From CAZKUN01 sp964555935 (lineage in GTDB: Bacteria > Armatimonadota > Zipacnadia > Zipacnadales > VGFC01), in contig CAZKUN010000153.1 of assembly GCA_964555935.1 (NCBI GenBank), forward strand, positions 1 through 22,366: a stretch of 22,366 bases of DNA, given 5' to 3'. The translations under genes and the position numbers were made by a program. Positions 15,464 to 22,366 of the stretch are shown in pieces. Position 1 is the first letter of the stretch, and every line of letters starts with the position of its first letter. The notes below the pieces were generated by a model. The model was not told the origin of the DNA. It did no database searches and saw only the letters and a program-made list of their open reading frames with translations.

Positions 15464-17158
15464 TCACTTCAGCAACCCCGAGAACACGACGTAGCAGACG
15501 ATCAGCCCACCGGCGAACAGCACCCACCAGAACGTGATGTTGCGGTACCAGGGCTTGCCGAGGTCTGCGAAGATGTTGAGCTTCTTCCAGTTGATCGTGG
15601 TAATGTCGGTGATGCTCTCCTCGGGTGGCGGCTTATCGATCAGGCTGACGATCACCATGAACAACACGCACACCGGCCAGGCGATGCAGGCTCGGAGCGT
15701 GAAGGCAGACCCTTCGGTCCACCACTTTACAAAGACAACCTTGTCGATGAAGATCGAGACCGCGATTCCAAATGGGATCGTCAGCGCCGCAGCGAGTCCC
15801 GTCGCCCGTCGCCAGAGGATTCCCAGCACGAAAACCGCCGAGAACGGTGGCGCGAAGTGCGCGAAGAGATTCTGGATATACACGAACACGCCTTGGCCCA
15901 TCCTCTGGATGAACGGCGCCATCGCCATCGAGACAATCAGCACAACCACCGCCACCAGTCGCCCCATGCCGACGAGCTTGCGCTCTTCGGCATCCGGCCG
16001 GAACCAGCGCTTGTAGACGTCCAGCGTGATGATGGTCGACGTCGAGTTGAGCACCGAGTCGACCGTCGATTGTATCGCCCCGAAGATCGCCGCGAGTAGC
16101 AGCCCCCTCAGCCCGACGCTCATGAGTCTCATCAGCAGCGTTGGGTAGGTCTTGTCCGCCTCGGGGACACTGAGTCCCGGCTCCATCGCGAAGTAGATGA
16201 GACCGGGCAGCACGGTGATGACCGGCAACCCGATCTTCATGAATCCGGCCAGCAGGATTCCCATCCTCGCATGCCAGCCGTCCTTCGCCGCCAGGACTCG
16301 CTGGATCATGAACTGGTTGATGCAGTTGTACCAGATGCTGATCGACAGCCAGCTCAGGAAGATGGTGACCCACGGCACGAGCGTGTGACTCATCGGTTGG
16401 AAAATGGCCAGCCGGTCGTACGTTTCCGCCCCCTCGCCAAGCACTGCGGGCGCAAGCCTGCGGACGCCCTCCGCAAACGCCCCTTCGCTGCCGCGATTCG
16501 CCTCGATCATCGCGCCCCATCCCGCCGCGATGCCTCCCCCCTCGCCCAGGTGGATGAGCCCCAGCACTGTCACCAGCACGCCGCCGGTGACGAGAACGAT
16601 GGTCTGGAACAGATCCGTCCACGCCACCGACTGCAATCCGCCGAAGATGGCGTAGCTTCCGGCGACCACCCCGATCAGAATCACGCCCAGCCAGATGTCC
16701 AGCCCAAACATCTCATGCAACCCAATGGCGCCGGCGTACAGGATGGCCGCGAGGAACGCCGTGACGTTGGCGATCACCGTCATGATGGCGAACATCAGCC
16801 GACACGCGGGGTTGAAGCGCTTCTCGAGGTACTCAGGGGCGGTGAAGACTTTTGTTGCCAGCAGAAACGGGATGAAGATCCAGACCAGCACGCTGAAGGC
16901 GAAGATGTTGCCCCATTCCCACTGAGCAACACAAATCCCGTACACGTAGGCCGAGCCGACCATCCCGATGAAGTGCTCGGTCGAGATATTCGAGCCGATG
17001 AAGGAGGTCCCAACCACGTACCACGGGAGCGAACGGCCCGCGAGGAAGTAGTCCTCGGACGTCTTCGACCCCTTGCGGCTCACCCAGAATCCCAGCCCCA
17101 CGAGCACGATGAAGTAGAACACGAAGACGACGTAGTCAATCGTATGCAGCCCGGTCAT
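15464..17158 (-). CDS. Sodium:solute symporter (SSS/SGLT family)
   Basis: A 564-residue polytopic protein with about 13-14 hydrophobic helices, matching the SSS family length. Recognisable pieces are the N-terminal DYVVFVFYFIVLVGLGFWVS with EDYFLAGRSLPWYVVGTSFI, then NISTEHFIGMVGSAY, AWTDLFQTIVLVTGG, SIWYNCINQFMIQRVLAAKD (very like the sugar-transporting branch), and AIQSTVDSVLNSTSTIITLD, whose Ser/Thr residues correspond to the conserved sodium-site helix. It should import a sugar, sugar acid or similar small solute with sodium across the inner membrane. Its ATG overlaps the TGA of the upstream gene by four bases (17155-17158), which indicates translational coupling; GAGGTGA upstream provides the binding site. 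Last of a four-gene operon. Substrate cannot be read from sequence. Confidence 0.93.
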   Translation of the reverse strand: MTGLHTIDYVVFVFYFIVLVGLGFWVSRKGSKTSEDYFLAGRSLPWYVVGTSFIGSNISTEHFIGMVGSAYVYGICVAQWEWGNIFAFSVLVWIFIPFLLATKVFTAPEYLEKRFNPACRLMFAIMTVIANVTAFLAAILYAGAIGLHEMFGLDIWLGVILIGVVAGSYAIFGGLQSVAWTDLFQTIVLVTGGVLVTVLGLIHLGEGGGIAAGWGAMIEANRGSEGAFAEGVRRLAPAVLGEGAETYDRLAIFQPMSHTLVPWVTIFLSWLSISIWYNCINQFMIQRVLAAKDGWHARMGILLAGFMKIGLPVITVLPGLIYFAMEPGLSVPEADKTYPTLLMRLMSVGLRGLLLAAIFGAIQSTVDSVLNSTSTIITLDVYKRWFRPDAEERKLVGMGRLVAVVVLIVSMAMAPFIQRMGQGVFVYIQNLFAHFAPPFSAVFVLGILWRRATGLAAALTIPFGIAVSIFIDKVVFVKWWTEGSAFTLRACIAWPVCVLFMVIVSLIDKPPPEESITDITTINWKKLNIFADLGKPWYRNITFWWVLFAGGLIVCYVVFSGLLK

Positions 17159-19416
17159 CCGGGAATCACCTCAAGGAGTCGGACGGTTACTTGGTCGGGC
17201 GGCTCCGGTCCGGCGGCCCGCGACACTGACACGTGACCGGTGCTGCCGCCGAGATTGCCCACCTGGTGGAATGGAGGCTGTCCCTCGTACCTGAACTGTT
17301 CGTGTCGGGCGGGCGCGGCGTCGGCCACGGGATCGCCAGCGGCGTTTGGCACATTCAGTCCAGACTCGAAGAAGAGCACGAGCCGGTCATGCCCGGCGAG
17401 GTCGGAGGCCTTCTTGCCCGCTACCTCGCGGTTGATCGCGTACGCGTGTTCGACGCCCTCGGCGGCGGGGCACGCGAGCAGTGGGCCTATTGGGCCCGCG
17501 CCCGCACCGACGGCCGCAACGGGACGCCCGTACTCGACGCTGCCATCGAGGTAGGCAACGTTGCCGAACTGGGATCCGCCTTCCCGCACGTGCCGCGGGA
17601 CTACGCTTCCGCCAGTGGGCGGCACGCCGTGAGCGTTGGCGGTGTCGATGTCATCTTCGTAGAACACCATCGCCCGGCCACGCTCGGGGAGATCGGCGAG
17701 GGTCTTGCCGGCGACCTCTTCGTTATACGCGTAGGCGAACTCCAACTCAGGCGCGGACGGGCATGTGAAGAGGTCCCAGAGATCGGCGGTTTCCAGCAGA
17801 TAGGGCGCCAGGTCATCCTGCCACGATTCGGCGGCTGGCAGAACGCCATCGTTCTCCCGGGCATACTTGCGCGCGGCTTTCACCAGCTCCTGCAGATGCT
17901 GACGGCACGCGGTCCGAGCGTCACCAGCAACCAGGAAATCATCAAATGACATGCCCGCCGGGATGATCGTCGCGCGTCCCGCCTCGGTCATGGCGACGAG
18001 GACGCCCGATTCCTGGGGCCGCTCCGCCTCAGCAAGCTGCGCGGGCGTCGCGCTGGCGTTCTTCTCCCCCGCGCCCCACTCGAATAGCAGAAGCGTGCGT
18101 TGGCGCTGACGGTAGTCCTGCGGCACGCGCAGGCGGGAAATCTCCTCATTCATGGCGTAGCCGAACTCCACGTCCGGCAGCGCGGGGCACTTCAGGATGT
18201 CTGTGTCGATGAGGTACGGGGTGATCTCATCCACCCACCGCGTCGCATCCGGCCACGTCCTGTCGTGGTCGTTGGCATACTCATCGAGGGCCTTGTACAG
18301 GGCCTGGAGATTCGCGCGCGACTGCGAGTCGGTTTGCCGACCGCTTCGGGACGCGCGCATGGGGTCGATGTATGGCGCGAGGTCGTCTTCCCAAGTCTCC
18401 GAGGCCGGCAGAACGCCGTCATGGTCGAGGGCGTAATTCCGGGCCGCCTGGACGAGTCTGTTTAGGTGGTCTCGGCACGCGTTTGCGTCCAGCTCCGCCG
18501 ACCGGATCGAGGCCAACGTGCGACCGGCCTGGAGTAGCATGACCTGACCGTCGGCCGTAGCGATGACGGTCGCGCCATCTTCTCGCGGGCCAGCCAACTC
18601 TGTCTCCGGGGGGAGAGGCACGCGAGCGTTGCGTTCGGCGCCCGGCCACTCGGCCAACAGAAGCACTCCGCGGCGCTCCTCATAGTCATTCGGCAGCTTC
18701 GCCCCGGAAAGCGCCTCGTTCATCGCGTACCCGAACGGCTTATCCTCCTCGGACGGGCACTCGAAGACTGAGTGATCGAGGAGGAGGTCTTCCAGCTCAT
18801 CCATCCACGTTTCGGCGGGCGGGAGCAGGCCATTGTTCTGGCTGGCGTATTTCACCAGCGCCTGAGCCAGGGCCGTCATGTTGCGCTGTGACTGATTGCC
18901 GCTGCGGTCCGGGCCGCTCTGGTTGCCGCCCATGCTCGCGAGCTGTTCGGCCAACATCGATGTTCCTTCACCGGCGGAGGCCGTGAGCGAATCGATGAGC
19001 TTCACTCGCCACGTGCCGTCTTCCTGACGCGCAAGCACCACCGTGCCCGTGAGGGGCGCCATCGAGCTAAACCCCAGCCGCGCTTCGTCGTCTTCACCAG
19101 TTCGTTCGCCGATCTCGACCTCCAGATCCATGCCCATCGGTAGCAGCATGTAGTCGCGCATCATCGTTACGAAGTTGCGCATCCCGTCCGGGCGGCGCCC
19201 CAATGAATTCGCCATGTCCTTCAACATGGGCAACGCCGCATCTTTCGGGTCGAGCAGCGAGAGCATCGTGGCGACATCGCCCTCGCCACACGCCGTCATG
19301 TACGCCTGCGCGACCGACGCCGGATCGGTCATATCGACCTCCGGCGCATCCTGAGCAAAGGCCGGCAGCGCCACCAGCAACGCGAAGGTCATCATCACGC
19401 ATCGTCCCATACCCAT
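17155..19416 (-). CDS. Secreted protein of tandem pilin-headpiece-like (DUF1559/H-X9-DG-like) modules, unknown function
   Basis: I recognise the modules but not the whole 753-residue protein. A Sec signal peptide (MGMGRCVMMTFALLVALPAFAQ) leads to an NTF2/DUF4878-like domain (DPASVAQAYMTACGEGDVATML). Then comes a repeat array whose units pair a helix-and-DGVLPASETW module with a CPS...FGYAMNEE...LLLFEW module. These resemble C-terminal heads of type II pseudopilins of the DUF1559 kind, without the N-terminal pilin helix. Residues 179-350 match 369-540 with a gapless 190-residue period (W204/W394, GYAMNE 229/419, ACRxHL 313/503). Two further CP..YAxN modules at about 552-632 and 649-733 repeat with a 97-residue period. 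H609 and D624-G625 recall the H-X9-DG motif, degraded in the last copy. Start at 19416 is supported by GAGGGAGG at 19419-19426. Coupled to the symporter by an ATGA overlap. Confidence 0.8.
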   Translation of the reverse strand: MGMGRCVMMTFALLVALPAFAQDAPEVDMTDPASVAQAYMTACGEGDVATMLSLLDPKDAALPMLKDMANSLGRRPDGMRNFVTMMRDYMLLPMGMDLEVEIGERTGEDDEARLGFSSMAPLTGTVVLARQEDGTWRVKLIDSLTASAGEGTSMLAEQLASMGGNQSGPDRSGNQSQRNMTALAQALVKYASQNNGLLPPAETWMDELEDLLLDHSVFECPSEEDKPFGYAMNEALSGAKLPNDYEERRGVLLLAEWPGAERNARVPLPPETELAGPREDGATVIATADGQVMLLQAGRTLASIRSAELDANACRDHLNRLVQAARNYALDHDGVLPASETWEDDLAPYIDPMRASRSGRQTDSQSRANLQALYKALDEYANDHDRTWPDATRWVDEITPYLIDTDILKCPALPDVEFGYAMNEEISRLRVPQDYRQRQRTLLLFEWGAGEKNASATPAQLAEAERPQESGVLVAMTEAGRATIIPAGMSFDDFLVAGDARTACRQHLQELVKAARKYARENDGVLPAAESWQDDLAPYLLETADLWDLFTCPSAPELEFAYAYNEEVAGKTLADLPERGRAMVFYEDDIDTANAHGVPPTGGSVVPRHVREGGSQFGNVAYLDGSVEYGRPVAAVGAGAGPIGPLLACPAAEGVEHAYAINREVAGKKASDLAGHDRLVLFFESGLNVPNAAGDPVADAAPARHEQFRYEGQPPFHQVGNLGGSTGHVSVSRAAGPEPPDQVTVRLLEVIPG
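17218..17763 (-). repeat. 291-bp (97-residue) tandem duplication in the pilin-head-like gene
   Basis: The last two CP...YAxNxEVAGK modules align with a constant offset of 97 residues: the YAYN codons near 17722 match the YAIN codons near 17431, exactly 291 bases apart, and TAN/VPN follow at the same offset. The second copy has lost the Asp-Gly of the H-X9-DG motif and drifts after that point. Confidence 0.75.
17797..18882 (-). repeat. 570-bp (190-residue) tandem duplication in the pilin-head-like gene
   Basis: The block 18882-18367 matches 18312-17797 at protein level with no gap. DNA anchors are also exact in spacing: GGCAGAACGCC on the plus strand occurs at 18407 and at 17837, 570 bases apart. 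The copies have diverged to moderate identity, so this is not a recent event or an assembly artefact. Confidence 0.85.
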
Positions 19417-19418
19417 TG

Positions 19419-19426
19419 CCTCCCTC
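19419..19426 (-). promoter_or_regulatory. Ribosome binding site deciding the start of the pilin-head-like gene
   Basis: GAGGGAGG lies just before ATG 19416 and at good distance from ATG 19410. The upstream ATG at 19440 has only an AGGA touching the start codon, so translation most likely begins at 19416 or 19410. Confidence 0.65.
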
Positions 19427-19464
19427 TGTTGCGTCCTCATTCCTTGAGCGTGAGGTCCGACGGT

Positions 19465-21087
19465 CTATTCCCCTTCAAATGATAGACCGCTGAAAACTGC
19501 CTCGCCGCCGACGCTGAGCGTGCCGATTGCGCCGACGCGGTCGTTGTTCGTATCGCTAATGTAGACATCCGGGCTCGCCACAAGCTCAGTGTCTCCGTCG
19601 AGCAGTCTCACGGCGACGCGGTCGGTGGTCACGATCCCTTCGAGCGTGTACTGCTTGCCGCGCTGCCAGTCGACATCGGCCTCGAAGCGAGGCTTGGCCG
19701 GTTGGGCCAAGTCGATCAGTTCGATCTTGCCATCAGTGAGGTAGGCGACGAAGCCCGCCTTCATTGACCGCTCCGCCTGGTAGATAAGCCCCGCGCCGGC
19801 CGGGCCCTCGGGGATGGATAGCTTGCAGCGCCACGTGCCGCGAGCGCCGGTGATCTCCTGATCGAGAGCCACCACAACGTCATCGCCAAGCGCCGTTTTC
19901 AGCGCGGCATTGGCCACGGTCGGCGTTGCGGGTGATGCCCCTCCTGCCGTGCCCGATGAGAACCCCCAGAACTCCGCAGGACCCTTCCACGTGTGGAAGC
20001 CCAGGAGGCCCTCGAGTTCACCATCTGCCTCGGTGAGTTCCAGCCAGGGGCTCTCCACAAGCGTGGTCCCCCCATCGACCTTGATGAGCCGGGCCTGGAC
20101 CTTGTTGCCCTTGGTCTCAGCCTGGATCAAGAGGTCCTCATCGTAGTGCCACTTGTCCTGTGGGCTGCTCCAGATGGCCTTCTGCTCGGGGTACTTGTAG
20201 ACGATCAGGCTTCCAGCGCCATACGTGCCGCCGAGCCACATGAGAAGTCCCTGCCCGCGCGCTTCCTCATTGGCCTTCACGCAGAGCCCGGCTCCGCCAG
20301 CAGGCGCGCCGACGCGGACGTAGGTCTGCCAGAGCCGGTCCTTGCCCTTGTCGGCACGGTTCACGGCCCACGCGCGGTCGATGTTGGTAGATTGCTTGAC
20401 GCGCTGCTTGGTGGAGTCAGTCCACATCCAACTGCCGCCACCGACGATGCGCCAGTCCGAATCGGGACCTTGGGCGAGCCGACGCTTGTTGGGGGCGTCG
20501 TCGGTGAGATCGGCGACGGGGGCCTCCCCAACCGCAGCCTCCCAGACGCGCACGGGCCCGCCATTGCTGTACGCTCCGAGGATGCCGGAGCGCTCGGTGA
20601 GCGAGCGATCGACGCCAATCCACGGGCTCTGCGAGACCAGAACCCCGAGCGCGGTGAGCATCTGAACGCGCGCGCGGTCCTGCTCAATCACGACTTCGAG
20701 GATGTAAGGCTCGTACGCGATCCATGGCGCCCACTCATCAGCCCAGAGCACGGTGTCGTCGGCTGCGCGAAGCGAGAACCCGCCGCCTTCGTAGCCGCCG
20801 AGTTGACAGCGAAGCCCGCGCATGCCACCGAGAGAGGAGACAGCCGTCATGCCGACGACCGTCGCGCCGAGGCCAGGCTCAACAACGCACCGCCACGCCC
20901 CGCGACATCCCACAAGGCCCGGCGCCGCCGCCCTGGCCGCATCGCCACCCTTCGGGTGGAGCAAAGCCTCGCGGATCTCGCGTGTCAGCGTCCAATCGCC
21001 ACGAACGGCCTCCCACTGGCCAAGCCGGTCCGCGTAGACGGACGCGCACGTTGCCAGAGCCGCTACAATGAATGCGATTCTCTTCAT
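19465..21087 (-). CDS. Secreted protein with three concanavalin-like (LamG/DUF1080-type) beta-sandwich domains
   Basis: A 540-residue exported protein with signal peptide MKRIAFIVAALATCASVYA. It appears to be three successive jelly-roll domains. Domain 1 is about 20-188 (GQWEAVRGDWTLTREIREAL to SGILGAYSNGGPVRVWEAAV). Domain 2 is about 209-378 (DWRIVGGGSWMWTDST to GLLGFHTWKGPAEFWGFS). Domain 3 is about 393-540 (GTWRCKLSIPEGPAGAGLIY to GAIGTLSVGGEAVFSGLSFE). Each ends with the G-x-x-G...A-x-F/V-x-G/W-x-x-F pattern common to 3-keto-disaccharide-hydrolase-like and LamG domains. No catalytic motif is evident, so carbohydrate binding is the likeliest role. The start is 12 bases after the oxidoreductase stop, with a GGGGGA ribosome binding site spanning that stop. 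Second gene of the operon. Domain boundaries are estimates. Confidence 0.75.
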   Translation of the reverse strand: MKRIAFIVAALATCASVYADRLGQWEAVRGDWTLTREIREALLHPKGGDAARAAAPGLVGCRGAWRCVVEPGLGATVVGMTAVSSLGGMRGLRCQLGGYEGGGFSLRAADDTVLWADEWAPWIAYEPYILEVVIEQDRARVQMLTALGVLVSQSPWIGVDRSLTERSGILGAYSNGGPVRVWEAAVGEAPVADLTDDAPNKRRLAQGPDSDWRIVGGGSWMWTDSTKQRVKQSTNIDRAWAVNRADKGKDRLWQTYVRVGAPAGGAGLCVKANEEARGQGLLMWLGGTYGAGSLIVYKYPEQKAIWSSPQDKWHYDEDLLIQAETKGNKVQARLIKVDGGTTLVESPWLELTEADGELEGLLGFHTWKGPAEFWGFSSGTAGGASPATPTVANAALKTALGDDVVVALDQEITGARGTWRCKLSIPEGPAGAGLIYQAERSMKAGFVAYLTDGKIELIDLAQPAKPRFEADVDWQRGKQYTLEGIVTTDRVAVRLLDGDTELVASPDVYISDTNNDRVGAIGTLSVGGEAVFSGLSFEGE

Positions 21088-21099
21088 AGTGCCATCCCC

Positions 21100-22296
21100 C
21101 TACGCGGGATCGAAGTTCGGTACCCTTAGCTGCTCGCCGCCACGGAACGACGATTCATGCGCCACCAGCCCCGGCGCCGTCATCGCGACGGCTTCGTAGA
21201 CATCGACCGCCGGTTCGCGATCCTCCGCGATGGCGCTGATGAACTCGTGGCTGATGAAGGAGTGAGAACCGCCATGACCGCTGTCGTAGCGCATCTTCTC
21301 AGGCAACAGATGCGCGTAATCCGCCCGGGCCGCTATGTTCGTGCCGTCGGCGCCGCAGATCGCGTAGGGCTGGCCGGCCCAACCCGGCATGAGCAACGCC
21401 ATCTTGTCGCCGAACCACTGGGCGCGCTCGCCATGGGCCCACATGTTCCACATCACGTTGCAGCGGAACATGTTGCCCCGGTCGGTCTTGAACAGCGCGG
21501 ACTCGTTGCAGAACGGGCTGTTGTAGGCGTTGTCCTGGAAGGCTTCCTCCGGACTCCCCGTCCCGATGCAACTCACTTCCACGAGCCGCTCGCGCGATGC
21601 GCCAACCAGGAAGCCGGTCGAGTGGGTGGGGTACATCATCGGCGGGAAGCCCCAGCGCCACGTGCGGGCATCCGGGCCCTTCTCGGGCCAGCGGCTGAGG
21701 TCGCTTGAGGACGTGCCGATTGAGGGATGGTAGTACTCTCCCTCTGAGTACAGGATCTCGCCGAAAGATCCGTCGTCAACCATCCGACGCATGGTGATCG
21801 TCGAGTTGCGGTAGTAGCTCGTCTCGGCCATCATGTACTTCATGCCCGTGCGCTCTTTGGCCTCGATGAGCATCGCGCATTCCTCGAGCGTGACCCCCGC
21901 CGGCACCGCCGAGATGCAGTGCTTGCCCGAGTTCATCACGGCGATGTCGTGGCGCACGTGGTCCGTCGCGCCGGTGAAGACTGCGATCGCATCGATCGTA
22001 TCGTCTCTGATCATTTCCTCAAGCGACGGATACGTCTTCTCGCACCCGTATCGGTTCTGCAGATTCTGCAGCCGGTTCGGGATGAGATCACTCACGGCGG
22101 CGACCTCGCAGTTGGGATCCTCGTGCCAGTGGAATCCGGCGCCGAACCCCCCGCCGACCACGCCGATGCGGACGCGCTTGTCGATGGTTTGCTCGTTCAC
22201 GTCCTGAGCGACGGCCGACGCGAGCGTCCCCGCTGCCGCGGCGGCGGTCATGGCGGTGGTGATGAAGTCTCTGCGGCTCAACCGATGGTCGGTCAT
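21100..22296 (-). CDS. Tat-exported Gfo/Idh/MocA family oxidoreductase
   Basis: A 398-residue protein. Residues 1-30 are a twin-arginine signal (SRRDFITTAMTAAAAAGTLA), so it is folded with its cofactor and exported. The NAD(P)-binding Rossmann start is VRIGVVGGGFGAGFHWHEDP (42-61), followed by VAAVSD (65-70) and VFTGATDHVRHDIAVMNSGK (106-125). The family's usual catalytic EKP motif is replaced by SAVPAG (129-134), so the general lysine is missing. The C-terminal domain has the GEYYHPS and WRWGFPPMMYPTHSTGFLVG stretches of the secreted planctomycete-type subfamily, with H226-like histidines that may serve in catalysis. It may oxidise a sugar or act as a GH109-like NAD-dependent glycosidase; the sequence does not decide. 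GGGGGTG precedes the ATG. First gene of the four-gene operon; the 70 bases to the window edge show no clear promoter. Confidence 0.88.
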   Translation of the reverse strand: MTDHRLSRRDFITTAMTAAAAAGTLASAVAQDVNEQTIDKRVRIGVVGGGFGAGFHWHEDPNCEVAAVSDLIPNRLQNLQNRYGCEKTYPSLEEMIRDDTIDAIAVFTGATDHVRHDIAVMNSGKHCISAVPAGVTLEECAMLIEAKERTGMKYMMAETSYYRNSTITMRRMVDDGSFGEILYSEGEYYHPSIGTSSSDLSRWPEKGPDARTWRWGFPPMMYPTHSTGFLVGASRERLVEVSCIGTGSPEEAFQDNAYNSPFCNESALFKTDRGNMFRCNVMWNMWAHGERAQWFGDKMALLMPGWAGQPYAICGADGTNIAARADYAHLLPEKMRYDSGHGGSHSFISHEFISAIAEDREPAVDVYEAVAMTAPGLVAHESSFRGGEQLRVPNFDPA

Positions 22297-22366
22297 GCCG
22301 GCACCCCCTTCGCAAGCAGATGGACTGTCCGAGTGGCGACCTCGAGCACGCGAATCATGAGACCGT

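Noticed and set aside
16271..17236. Plus-strand frame of 321 codons opposite the symporter
   Set aside because: His/Arg/Asp-rich antisense shadow of hydrophobic membrane segments.

Overview
The window is GC-rich and densely coded, with no rRNA, tRNA, IS element, prophage or CRISPR array that I can see. The gene set suggests a free-living bacterium that degrades glycans, from the Armatimonadota / Planctomycetota / Verrucomicrobiota-Lentisphaerota (or Hydrogenedentes-like) part of the tree. The pointers are secreted parallel beta-helix and LamG proteins, a Tat-exported Gfo/Idh/MocA oxidoreductase, pilin-headpiece-like secreted modules, an SSS symporter and a URO-D-like protein beside glycosidases. 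No single marker here fixes the phylum, so this placement is inference.

Layout, left to right. (1) 1-4617, minus strand: a DegT-type PLP aminotransferase, then a secreted right-handed beta-helix protein split in two by one in-frame TGA, then the N-terminal third of an MBOAT O-acyltransferase running off the left edge. These three probably form an operon for making or modifying a surface glycan. (2) 4788-8267, plus strand: a small basic single-pass membrane protein and a cytoplasmic GH2 beta-galactosidase. (3) 8356-11959, minus strand: a URO-D-superfamily protein followed by a GH38 alpha-mannosidase, ending convergently against lacZ around a strong hairpin. (4) 11960-12181: a divergent intergenic region with a perfect 24-bp palindrome, the best operator candidate in the window. 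(5) 12182-14815, plus strand: a secreted LamG protein with a putative TIM-barrel glycosidase region of no family I can name. (6) 14843-22296, minus strand: a tight cluster in the order Tat-exported Gfo/Idh/MocA oxidoreductase, secreted protein with three beta-sandwich domains, secreted protein built from duplicated pilin-head-like modules, SSS symporter (4-base ATGA overlap with the gene before it), then a double zinc-ribbon protein.

How the genes may work together: secreted beta-helix and LamG proteins bind or trim polysaccharide outside the cell; the symporter could import released sugars; cytoplasmic GH2 and GH38 enzymes hydrolyse beta-galactosides and alpha-mannosides; the Tat oxidoreductase may act on a sugar or glycoside in the periplasm. 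The most unusual features are the two-scale internal duplication (570 bp and 291 bp) in the pilin-head-like gene and the four-gene export/uptake operon around it, the nonsense-interrupted beta-helix gene, the 24-bp palindrome, and a set of GC-rich hairpins between genes. No intergenic stretch exceeds 300 bases; the longest are 11960-12181 and 4618-4787, both described below.
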